From contig JADGFD010000001.1 in the NCBI GenBank assembly GCA_016744015.1, forward strand, positions 1 through 64,000: a stretch of 64,000 nt of DNA. The letters are read 5' to 3'. Under the pieces are notes generated by a model, which was given only the letters and a program-made list of their open reading frames with translations, was not told the DNA's origin and made no database searches. This DNA comes from Paracoccaceae bacterium. Lineage in GTDB: Bacteria; Pseudomonadota; Alphaproteobacteria; Rhodobacterales; Rhodobacteraceae. This document shows positions 26,628 to 33,386 of this stretch, one piece after another. Made by a program: the position numbers and the translations under genes. Within the stretch, counting starts at the first letter, position 1; every line of letters starts with the position of its first letter.

Positions 26628-26813
26628 TTACGGCCCGCCTTTCCAGCAAAAACGCCCCATGCTTGGGGCAAGGGGCGCTTGTAGGCTTTTAAAATAGGTT
26701 TGTATAGGCCGGAATCGCCGCAGCATTAACGGCAAGCCCGCCCGAGGCGCCGCCGAGGCCTCAGCCCGTAGGGCAATCCGGTTAAAAACCGTGCTTTGTG
26801 TCTCGCGCCGCAT
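26628..26813 (-). CDS. Possible 61-codon leader ORF
   Basis: Starts MRRETQSTVFNRIALRAE with AAGGA six bases before the ATG, and reads through the terminator-like hairpin to a stop at 26628-26630. Arg-rich, no recognised family. Because the hairpin lies inside the frame, translation could influence whether it forms. It may equally be a chance frame inside a structured leader. Confidence 0.25.
   Translation of the reverse strand: MRRETQSTVFNRIALRAEASAAPRAGLPLMLRRFRPIQTYFKSLQAPLAPSMGRFCWKGGP
26653..26677 (-). terminator. Terminator/attenuator-like hairpin in the DEAD-box leader
   Basis: On the minus strand, GCCCC AAGCAT GGGGC is followed by GTTTTTG, the form of an intrinsic terminator. A second CGCCCC just upstream can pair with the same GGGGCG, giving two mutually exclusive stems. 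It lies about 70 nt before the helicase start codon, on the sense strand, so it could cut off or allow transcription of the helicase gene. Confidence 0.5.
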
Positions 26814-26849
26814 AGGTTGTCCTTTTACGGCGTAACACCAGAAATTGGT

Positions 26850-26872
26850 CATCCGACAAAAATTGTCAGATG
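26850..26872. promoter_or_regulatory. 23-bp inverted repeat
   Basis: CATCCGACAA and TTGTCAGATG flank AAA; arms of 10 bp with one mismatch. It lies about 40 bp upstream of the possible leader ORF start, where a promoter would be expected on the minus strand. Operator function is inference. Confidence 0.3.
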
Positions 26873-26989
26873 GCCGCTTTGAGCTCAAAGTACCACATGC
26901 TGCATCCAGTGCGAATGGCTGGTAATTTGATCCAAGAAGTTGGGAGGGTGTTGCTCACCTGCCAACACAGGTGAGGTGGGTTTCGTAAC

Positions 26990-28006
26990 CTAGACAGCTA
27001 TAGGCACACCGAGCCGTTCTCGGTATCGCACAGGCGGAATTCCCATCGTTTTTCTGAACTCACGGCGAAACGTTTCCGCTGATCCGAACCCACAAATTTC
27101 CCAAACGTCAGAAAGTGGGATTGTACCGTTTTCCAGCAGTTCAGCAGCCCGCAACACGCGTTCGGTTTTAAGCCAGTTCAACGGTGTAGTTCCGGTCTCT
27201 TCGTGAAACCTGCGGGCCAAGGTGCGCCCACTTGTTGCTGCTGCGCTGGCCATGCGCTCTATTGGCCACTCCTCATCAATTGCTTCTCGAATACGATCCT
27301 GAAGTGCCGCCAAACTGGATCCGGCGCGGGCCTTTGGTTCGGGACGGGGCACAAACTGACGCTGACCGCCGTCTCTTTGGGCTGGCAAAACCAAACGTCG
27401 GGCGACGGATGCGGCAACCTGTGCGCTGAAGTCTTGCCTTATGATATGTAAGCCCAAATCTAATCCTGCCGCCGATCCGGCAGAGGTAAACACACGGTCA
27501 CCTTCGACGAAAAGTACGTCAGGATCGACGTCAATTTCTGGATACATCTCAGCCAGCTTATCAGTATAGCGCCAATGGGTCGTTGCACCTTTTCCGTCCA
27601 ACAAGCCAGCCGCTGCCAAAACGAAAACACCTGAACAGATCGAAGCGACCCGCGCACCGCGCGCGTAGGCTGCACGCAATGCCGCGCACAGTTCTTCTGG
27701 CACTGGGGTATCCGCGCCGCGCCAGCCAGGAACGATAATCAGGCTCGCCTTTTGTAGCAGGTCCAGATTGTCTTCCGCGTCCATTGTAATGCCGCCAACG
27801 GCGCGAATTGGGCCAGGTTCGGCTTTCACGGTGGCAAACCGATACCAATGCTCAAATTCAGGACGTGGCAAAGCGAAAAGCTCTACCGCGATCCCAAATT
27901 CAAATGTGCACAACCCGTCATAGGCGATGGCGCAAACCAGTGGGTGTTTCTCCGGCCGTGTCGCAAATTTTTTCATCTTGGCAGAATCCAACCGCATATT
28001 GTCCAT
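26990..28006 (-). CDS. GlxA/FtrA-type transcriptional regulator (DJ-1/PfpI domain plus AraC HTH)
   Basis: 338 aa from the ATG at 28004-28006 (MDNMRLDSAKMKKF); the frame is open further upstream but that part runs into the neighbouring divergent gene. Residues about 25-190 are a DJ-1/PfpI-like class I amidotransferase domain (VCAIAYDGLCTFEFGIAVELF, IVPGWRG, RVASICSGVFVLAAAGLLDG), and residues about 225-330 an AraC DNA-binding domain (SGRTLARRFHEETGTTPLNWL, FGSAETFRREFRKTMG). This matches FtrA/GlxA regulators. It diverges from two small genes it probably controls. Confidence 0.92.
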   Translation of the reverse strand: MDNMRLDSAKMKKFATRPEKHPLVCAIAYDGLCTFEFGIAVELFALPRPEFEHWYRFATVKAEPGPIRAVGGITMDAEDNLDLLQKASLIIVPGWRGADTPVPEELCAALRAAYARGARVASICSGVFVLAAAGLLDGKGATTHWRYTDKLAEMYPEIDVDPDVLFVEGDRVFTSAGSAAGLDLGLHIIRQDFSAQVAASVARRLVLPAQRDGGQRQFVPRPEPKARAGSSLAALQDRIREAIDEEWPIERMASAAATSGRTLARRFHEETGTTPLNWLKTERVLRAAELLENGTIPLSDVWEICGFGSAETFRREFRKTMGIPPVRYRERLGVPIAV

Positions 28007-28007
28007 T

Positions 28008-28040
28008 TTGCCAGTATCGCGATTTTTGGAATGCTGGCAA
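28008..28040. promoter_or_regulatory. TTGCCAG inverted repeat in the divergent promoter
   Basis: TTGCCAG at 28008-28014 and CTGGCAA at 28034-28040 form a 7-bp inverted repeat with a 19-bp gap, in the 68-bp space between the regulator and the downstream gene. A related TTGGCAG lies at 27978-27984 inside the regulator's start region. The position suggests the regulator's own operator. Confidence 0.35.
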
Positions 28041-28074
28041 GTCTTATGCATCACTTTGAAACGGAGATAGACCG

Positions 28075-28476
28075 ATGACACTTTACACTGATCTGCAAGC
28101 TGCAATCGAAACCTATTTCGATGCGATCCATACCTGTGACATTGACAAATTAACATCTGTGTTTCACCCGCAATCAAGCTTGTTTGACGCAGACAATGGC
28201 ACCATTTTTGTAGAACCCATCGACAGCTTTCGTGGCGATGTGGCCTCACGTGTATCTCCAGCGAGCGCCGGACAGGCACGTGAGGCCGAGGTTCTGATGA
28301 TCGACTTCCTGTCCCCCATCAGTGCCACCGTCAAAATTCGGATTCGGGCGCATCAAAGCGTGTTTGTTGATCACCTCGGGTTCGTTCATGGCGCAGACGG
28401 TTGGAAAATCGTTTCCAAGATCTGGCATCTCGAAAGCACCGCCGCAGCGGATGAGCAAACACAAGCCGCTGCCTAA
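28075..28476 (+). CDS. Nuclear transport factor 2-like / putative lumazine-binding (PF12893-type) protein
   Basis: 133 aa small alpha+beta cone protein. The opening YTDLQAAIETYFDAIHTCDIDKLTSVFHPQSSLF and the closing VHGADGWKIVSKIWHLE match the NTF2-like group labelled putative lumazine-binding. These are stand-alone ligand-binding or small-molecule enzyme folds; the ligand is unknown. CGGAGATAG precedes the ATG. First gene of a likely two-gene operon divergent from the FtrA-type regulator. Confidence 0.82.
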   Translation: MTLYTDLQAAIETYFDAIHTCDIDKLTSVFHPQSSLFDADNGTIFVEPIDSFRGDVASRVSPASAGQAREAEVLMIDFLSPISATVKIRIRAHQSVFVDHLGFVHGADGWKIVSKIWHLESTAAADEQTQAAA

Positions 28477-28522
28477 CTTTTACACGAAACAATCAATCTC
28501 AAATTAAAAAAAGGAAAATAAC

Positions 28523-28903
28523 ATGACCAAAATGAACGCAGTCGGATGGTTCGACATTTACGTAGATGACCTTGATCGGGCCGTGGCCTTTTACGAAGCC
28601 ATGCTTGGCGGGAAACTCGAACCGATGGGCGACCCAACAGGAGAGTCCCAGATGATGAGCTTTCCCGCCGAAATGAGTGCCTACGGCGCAGGCGGTGCGT
28701 TGACCAAGGCGCCTCATGCAGGGCCCGGCGTTGGCGGCACCATCGTTTACTTCATGGTCGATGATTGCGCCGTCCAACAAGAACGCGTGGTCAATGCTGG
28801 CGGTTCTGTCGTTCGGCCAAAATTCTCAATCGGTGATTTCGGCTGGGTTCTTTTATGCCAAGACACTGAAGGAAATATGATCGGGTTCAACTCTATGAAG
28901 TAA
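28523..28903 (+). CDS. VOC (glyoxalase/bleomycin resistance) family protein
   Basis: 126 aa single-lobe vicinal oxygen chelate domain: WFDIYVDDLDRAVAFYEAMLGGKLE at the start, then VYFMVDDCAVQQERVVNAGGSVVRPKFSIGDFGWVLLCQDTEGNMIGF. The C-terminal EGNMIGF keeps the metal-binding Glu position. Members bind metal and act on small electrophiles or only sequester ligands. AAAAGGAAAA precedes the ATG; 46 bp from the previous gene. A hairpin follows 25 bp after the stop. Confidence 0.88.
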   Translation: MTKMNAVGWFDIYVDDLDRAVAFYEAMLGGKLEPMGDPTGESQMMSFPAEMSAYGAGGALTKAPHAGPGVGGTIVYFMVDDCAVQQERVVNAGGSVVRPKFSIGDFGWVLLCQDTEGNMIGFNSMK

Positions 28904-28928
28904 AAGCTCGATCATGAAGATCTCTGTG

Positions 28929-28946
28929 GGCAGCCAAGCGGCTGCC
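28929..28946 (+). terminator. Hairpin after the VOC gene
   Basis: GGCAGCC AAGC GGCTGCC is a perfect 7-bp stem 26 bp after the stop codon. Only a weak T-rich stretch (TACTTT) follows, so termination may be partial or Rho-aided. Confidence 0.5.
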
Positions 28947-29265
28947 TACTTTGCAGATCACTGCTGCATTCCTTTGAAGCAGTCATTCGCGCAACCGCAG
29001 TGAATTGGCGCTTTGTCCGCACACCGGCTCTTAATGATGTTTTTTTGAAGGACCGCTCTTAAAGGGCATGTATGTGGTTCAATCAGATTGGGGCTCAATA
29101 AATATAATGGGCTCGCTGGTGTAAAAAGGGCAATCTAAGTTGCACGCCACACTTTCGCCAAGTGGGCAGGCGGTTTTCTTCCGCAAATTTGAATGCGAAT
29201 GGCTGAGGGTCCTGCGCAATTTAGCATACAAATTGCTGCGCCCGCCCCGAGGCCAAAGCAAGCGG
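28947..29265. other. Non-coding gap after the FtrA-linked operon
   Basis: About 320 bp without a supported gene. One frame at 28961-29059 reads as a short coding-like tail (HSFEAVIRATAVNWRF and on to a TAA) with no start, possibly the remnant of a lost gene. No clear promoter, repeat or RNA was seen in the rest. Confidence 0.4.
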
Positions 29266-29619
<354 letters not shown>

Positions 29620-29821
29620 TTATCTAAACCCATTTTGCAGGTAATTCCAGATGTGATTGCGCCGCGCCCCTTTTCCTCAAGTTTTAAGCAAATTTAATGC
29701 TTATTTATCAATAATTTGACGCGCCTTGTAGATTAACCATTGCTCATATTTTGTGTAGATTTTTAGCAAAGATTTCGGCAAATTGGGTTCACAGTTTAGG
29801 TTCACCTCAGGGAGAAGACCA

Positions 29822-30916
29822 ATGGCACGTATTTTGATCACCGCCGCAGATAACGGCTATTTTACCAGTTCCGCCATTGGAACCCCGCTGGCGCCAAATG
29901 TATTTCTGACGACTCGCACCAATGGTAGCGGCTCCGTCATCAGCTTTGATGGTAGTGAATCCGTGAGCCTCGAAAGCCTGCGCTATTCTACACAGTCGAT
30001 AAATATTACCGCCCAACTGGCGGCTGTAACCGACCCTCGCTTGGGCGAAAAAACCACGGTCACCGTGAGTGAGGTCAGCTATTTGCGGCTCGAAGGCGAT
30101 ACTATGGTTGAGTATGGCCATATGACCCTTCCGGATCCCATTACCCTCACCGCGACATACCTTTCTTACGGCGTGGATGATACCCCTAGCTGGCAATATG
30201 ACCTTGGGCTTGCCCTTGAGGATGCGCTGAATACGCAGGGTTTCAAATTTGTTGGTGGCGAAGGGGATGATATCTTTGATCCGCATCTTGCTATGTTGCC
30301 CTTTTACGGGCGCGGCGCGATATTTGGCGGCGGTGGTAATGACACTCTCACCGGTTCGGCTGGCTCTGATACGATTTGCGGGGGCGAGGGCAACGATGTG
30401 CTTGTTGATAATTACGGCCGCAACACCCTGCGCGGTGGTATGGGTGATGACACCCTGACGGTTGGCGATGGTTCGGCGGGCAGTATCCTTAAGGGCGGCG
30501 CCGGTAGTGATACGCTAATCTCGGGTGCAGGCAGTGACCTGCTTTACGGCGGCTCGGGCTATGACACGTTGATCGGCGGGCGCGGGCAGGATGAGCTATA
30601 TGGCAACCGTGGCCGCGATGTGTTGCATGGCGGCGAAGGGGATGACCTTATTGATGGCGGCCGCAGCAATGACATTTTAACCGGCGGCACAGGCAATGAC
30701 GTTTTTGTTTTCCGCGCCCTTGATAAAGGCCATGACGTTATTACCGATTTTGAGGACGGGACCGACCTTATTCAGATTTCGGGCCTTAGCTATTCTGATC
30801 TGAGTTTTACCAGTGTCGAAGGCGGCGTTCTGATAACATCTGATGCGATGATCGGGCAGATCATGCTTGAAGGTGTTGATATTGCGGTTTTGGATGCATC
30901 TGACTTCATTCTTTAG
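29822..30916 (+). CDS. RTX (hemolysin-type calcium-binding repeat) protein
   Basis: 364 aa from the ATG at 29822, preceded by AGGGAGAAG. Residues about 1-155 are a beta-rich domain with no recognised family; residues about 160-300 hold at least eight glycine-rich nonapeptide repeats of the GGxGxDxLx form (GGGGNDTLT, GGEGNDVLV, GGMGDDTLT, GGAGSDTLI). The last 70 residues (DVITDFEDGTDLIQISGL and on) form the beta-roll cap and acidic C-terminal secretion signal. Such proteins leave the cell by a type I system, which is not encoded here. No enzyme or toxin domain is visible. Confidence 0.92.
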   Translation: MARILITAADNGYFTSSAIGTPLAPNVFLTTRTNGSGSVISFDGSESVSLESLRYSTQSINITAQLAAVTDPRLGEKTTVTVSEVSYLRLEGDTMVEYGHMTLPDPITLTATYLSYGVDDTPSWQYDLGLALEDALNTQGFKFVGGEGDDIFDPHLAMLPFYGRGAIFGGGGNDTLTGSAGSDTICGGEGNDVLVDNYGRNTLRGGMGDDTLTVGDGSAGSILKGGAGSDTLISGAGSDLLYGGSGYDTLIGGRGQDELYGNRGRDVLHGGEGDDLIDGGRSNDILTGGTGNDVFVFRALDKGHDVITDFEDGTDLIQISGLSYSDLSFTSVEGGVLITSDAMIGQIMLEGVDIAVLDASDFIL

Positions 30917-30940
30917 CATTGCGGCTTTGCGAACCTCCAT

Positions 30941-30963
30941 GCGCCCTGCGGGCGGCTTTTTTT
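30941..30963 (+). terminator. Intrinsic terminator of the RTX gene
   Basis: CGCCC TGC GGGCG stem followed by GCTTTTTTT, 25 bp after the stop codon; a good Rho-independent terminator. Confidence 0.8.
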
Positions 30964-30990
30964 CAAAGAAAAAACGCGTGTGCGACGCCG

Positions 30991-31147
30991 TAGCGGCGCG
31001 TCTAGCATTGTATGGCTTGGCGAGGATCGCGCCCGCGCCGCGCTGAGAGGGCAGCGCTTGTGGCTGCGAGTTTGGCCACAAGTGCGGGGGGTGGAGCGCG
31101 GCGCGGGCGCAATTCTGCAAAATAGAGCAATGCCAGACGCGCCGCTA
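30991..31147. repeat. 157-bp nested palindrome
   Basis: Three pairs of arms are nested about one centre: TAGCGGCGCGTCTAGCATTG (30991-31010) with 31128-31147, 19 of 20 matching; GCGCCCGCGCCGCGCT (31029-31044) with 31095-31110, 16 of 16; CTTGTGGC (31057-31064) with 31075-31082, 8 of 8. The intervening stretches pair poorly. The element sits between convergent genes, outside both, and is followed by the hairpin GCGTAGC GAG GCTACGC at 31152-31168. Confidence 0.75.
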
Positions 31148-31168
31148 CCGAGCGTAGCGAGGCTACGC
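31148..31168. repeat. REP-like hairpin with CCGAGCGTAGCGAGGC
   Basis: The 16-mer CCGAGCGTAGCGAGGC at 31148-31163 recurs at 56408-56423, again just outside a gene end. Here GCGTAGC GAG GCTACGC forms a perfect 7-bp stem. It lies 15 bp after the ppiC stop on the minus strand and may protect or end that transcript. Confidence 0.5.
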
Positions 31169-31182
31169 CCAGCGGGAGGGGC

Positions 31183-31983
31183 CTAGGCGGCCATGTCCAC
31201 ACCGGAGATTTTGGATTTTTCCACCAAAATCTGCACAAAACCATTGGCGGCTTTTGCCCAGTTGGCTTTTTCAACCATCTCGCTGATCTGGCTTTTAACC
31301 GCTTCAAACGGCAGCACGTCCCCCACAGCTTTAGCGTCTAACCGCAAAAGGTGGATGCCGTAACGGGTTGGCACGGGGGCGGGGCAAAGCTGGCCCTCTT
31401 CAAGCGCATCCATTGCGCGCTCAAATTCCGGCACGGTATCACCTGAAACCATTTGCCCGAGCTGGCCGCCATTTTCTTTTGACGGGCAATCAGAGACTTC
31501 CCGCGCCAAGGTGCCAAAGGCATTGGGCTGCTTTGTGAGCGTTGTCAGTGCCGCTTCGGCCTTTTTATAAGCGGCTTCACGGGCCTCGGTGTCGCTGGGG
31601 TCAGCGGCAAAGAGAATGTGGGTTGGCTCATAAAGCGTGGGGGCGCGAAACATGTCGGGGTGCTCTGCATAGACCTTGGCAACCTCGGCTTCTTTTGGGG
31701 TTTCCGGCGTGACCGCCAGTTCCAACAGCAAGCGGATGAGCGACTCATCGTCGGTTTCCACTTTGCCCGGTTCCAGCTCTTTGGGTGCGGGTTGCAGGTC
31801 GCGCTTGCGCGCTTCCTGCATCAGCAATTCACGGATAACCAGCGCGCGTGCGCCGCTTTTCCACGCCCAGCCGGGCTTGTTTTTTGGGGCGTTATGGTTC
31901 TGCGCCTCTGCCGCGATATCCGCGGCAGAGATTGTGACACCATTCACCAAAACATCCGGCATCAGGGGTTTAGGATTGCTCAT
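31183..31983 (-). CDS. PpiC-type peptidyl-prolyl cis-trans isomerase of the nar operon
   Basis: 266 aa parvulin (rotamase) protein. The N-terminal half is helical (ADIAAEAQNH, RALVIRELLMQEARKRDL), like NifM and SurA chaperone arms; the parvulin domain spans about 115-230 with THILFAADPSD, LAREVSDCPSKENGGQLGQM and the RYGIHLLRLDAK block. There is no signal peptide, so it is cytoplasmic, unlike SurA. It overlaps narI by 4 bp as the last gene of the nar operon, which argues for a role in folding or maturing the nitrate reductase. That role is inference. Confidence 0.9.
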   Translation of the reverse strand: MSNPKPLMPDVLVNGVTISAADIAAEAQNHNAPKNKPGWAWKSGARALVIRELLMQEARKRDLQPAPKELEPGKVETDDESLIRLLLELAVTPETPKEAEVAKVYAEHPDMFRAPTLYEPTHILFAADPSDTEAREAAYKKAEAALTTLTKQPNAFGTLAREVSDCPSKENGGQLGQMVSGDTVPEFERAMDALEEGQLCPAPVPTRYGIHLLRLDAKAVGDVLPFEAVKSQISEMVEKANWAKAANGFVQILVEKSKISGVDMAA

Positions 31984-32672
31984 TTGTCGGCTCCTTTACG
32001 CGAGCGCACAATCTGGTAGCCCTTGCGCCACGGGGTGATGTAGCGGATAGGAGCTGAGAGCATGTGCACCAACCTTGTGAACGGGAAGATGAGGAAGATC
32101 GTTAGCCCTAGGAAGATGTGCAGCTTGAAGAGTATCGAGGTGTGCTCGATATAGCTTGCGGCGGCGCCATCAAAGTAGAAGATCCCCTGCGCCCAGCTCA
32201 TGAGCAAGGTCATTTCGTGGCCGTCCAAATGCTGAAGCGAGATGAAGATTGTGGCCAGCCCGAGCAGGAGTTGCACCATCAGGAGCGCCAATATAGCGAT
32301 ATCCCAAAAGCTGGAATTCATCCGGATGCGGGGGTCTAGCAAGCGCCGAGATAGCAGCATAAGGCCGCCAATCAGCGCCATAACGCCAGCCACACCACCG
32401 GCCACAACGGCCAGTATTTGCTTGGCGCCGTGGCTAATGCCGAGGGCATCAAATATCCAGATGGGCGTAAGCAAGCCGCCGAGGTGGCCAAAGAAAATCA
32501 CCAATACGCCCACGTGGAACAAGACTGAGCCAACGATCAGCTGCTTCCTTCGCAACAGCTGGCTTGAGGAGGATTTCCAGGTGAAAGGGTCGCGCTCAAA
32601 ACGGGCGATGGAGCCGATGGCCAGCACCGCCAACGCGATATAGGGGTAAGTTCCGAACAGAAATTCATGCAT
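31980..32672 (-). CDS. narI: Respiratory nitrate reductase gamma subunit
   Basis: 230 aa cytochrome b membrane subunit that takes electrons from quinol and passes them to NarH. Five membrane segments are visible (about 5-24, 48-68, 88-110, 126-148, 185-205). The haem-ligand histidines include that in FHVGVLVIFFGHLGG and those in KLHIFLGLTIFLIFPFTRLVHM. Length and spacing match NarI. It is followed without gap by the PpiC gene and preceded by narJ (12 bp). Confidence 0.96.
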   Translation of the reverse strand: MHEFLFGTYPYIALAVLAIGSIARFERDPFTWKSSSSQLLRRKQLIVGSVLFHVGVLVIFFGHLGGLLTPIWIFDALGISHGAKQILAVVAGGVAGVMALIGGLMLLSRRLLDPRIRMNSSFWDIAILALLMVQLLLGLATIFISLQHLDGHEMTLLMSWAQGIFYFDGAAASYIEHTSILFKLHIFLGLTIFLIFPFTRLVHMLSAPIRYITPWRKGYQIVRSRKGADK

Positions 32673-32684
32673 GTCGGTATCTCC

Positions 32685-33386
32685 TTAATTAAGCGCGCTA
32701 GGCGGCTGGTTACGGGGGGTGTCCATTTGCGTGAGCATGTCACGCACTTGCGGGCAGCCGGCATTTGGGTCAGGCGCAAAGGTAACTTCGCTCTCTTCCC
32801 AAACTTCGTCCAGTGCTTCTAGGTCGTCAGGGTCGTCATCCTTAACGGCCAGCAGGGCAGCCAGCGCGGTTTGATCCGCCTCAGCGCCCGAGATTTGGGC
32901 CAAAGCCACAAACAACGGTGCATAGTCGCTTTCACGGCGGTTAAGCCGCACCGCGATGCCTTCCAGAATATGCGCCGCATCAGCCAGCACTTCGCGGGCC
33001 TCTTCAATGGGGCGCATGGCGAGGAATTCCAGCAGCACTGGCAGATGGTCTGGCAGCTCTGTGGTTTGCGGCTCAAAGCCTGCCGCGCGGTAGTTTTCCA
33101 CAAGGTCGACCATCGCGCCGCCACGGTCACGGCTTTCGCCGTGCACGTGCTCAAACAAGTTGAGGCTCAGGGTTTTTGAGCGGTCAAACAGTGCCACATA
33201 GGTTTCTTGCAGATCATAAATATCGCTGGTGGATAGCGTATCAATGAGCTTGCCAAGCGCCGTTAGGGTTTTGGCTTGCAGCAGGTCTCCCTGCTGCAAA
33301 GCGTCCTTTAGCTCGGGGCCAGCCTGCATAAGATCCTCGGTCGGATAGCTCAGCAGGGCCGATATGGCTTTAAGGGGCATATGCAT
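32685..33386 (-). CDS. narJ: Nitrate reductase molybdenum cofactor assembly chaperone
   Basis: 233 aa. NarJ binds the N-terminus of NarG and holds it until the molybdenum cofactor is inserted; it is not part of the final enzyme. Seen: ALLSYPTEDLMQAGPEL at the start, DLQETYVALFDRSKTLSLNLFEHVHGESRDRGGAMVDL, and DHLPVLLEFLA, the TorD/NarJ family pattern. The start and the narH stop share one base at 33386. Operon member between narH and narI. Confidence 0.96.
   Translation of the reverse strand: MHMPLKAISALLSYPTEDLMQAGPELKDALQQGDLLQAKTLTALGKLIDTLSTSDIYDLQETYVALFDRSKTLSLNLFEHVHGESRDRGGAMVDLVENYRAAGFEPQTTELPDHLPVLLEFLAMRPIEEAREVLADAAHILEGIAVRLNRRESDYAPLFVALAQISGAEADQTALAALLAVKDDDPDDLEALDEVWEESEVTFAPDPNAGCPQVRDMLTQMDTPRNQPPSALN

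Larger units (their letters stand above)
26598..26989 (-). other. Leader/intergenic region upstream of the DEAD-box gene
   Basis: About 390 bp between the start of the helicase gene and the end of the AraC-type regulator. On the minus strand, in order, it holds: an 8-bp hairpin CTCACCTG/CAGGTGAG (26954-26975); a 23-bp inverted repeat (26850-26872); a possible ribosome-binding site AAGGA with an ATG at 26811-26813; and a terminator-like hairpin with T-tract at 26653-26677. A structured regulatory leader is the simplest reading. Confidence 0.5.

Noticed and set aside
29822-30916. RTX toxin
   Set aside because: Only calcium-binding repeats and secretion end are visible; no pore-forming, lipase or protease domain and no acyltransferase partner.
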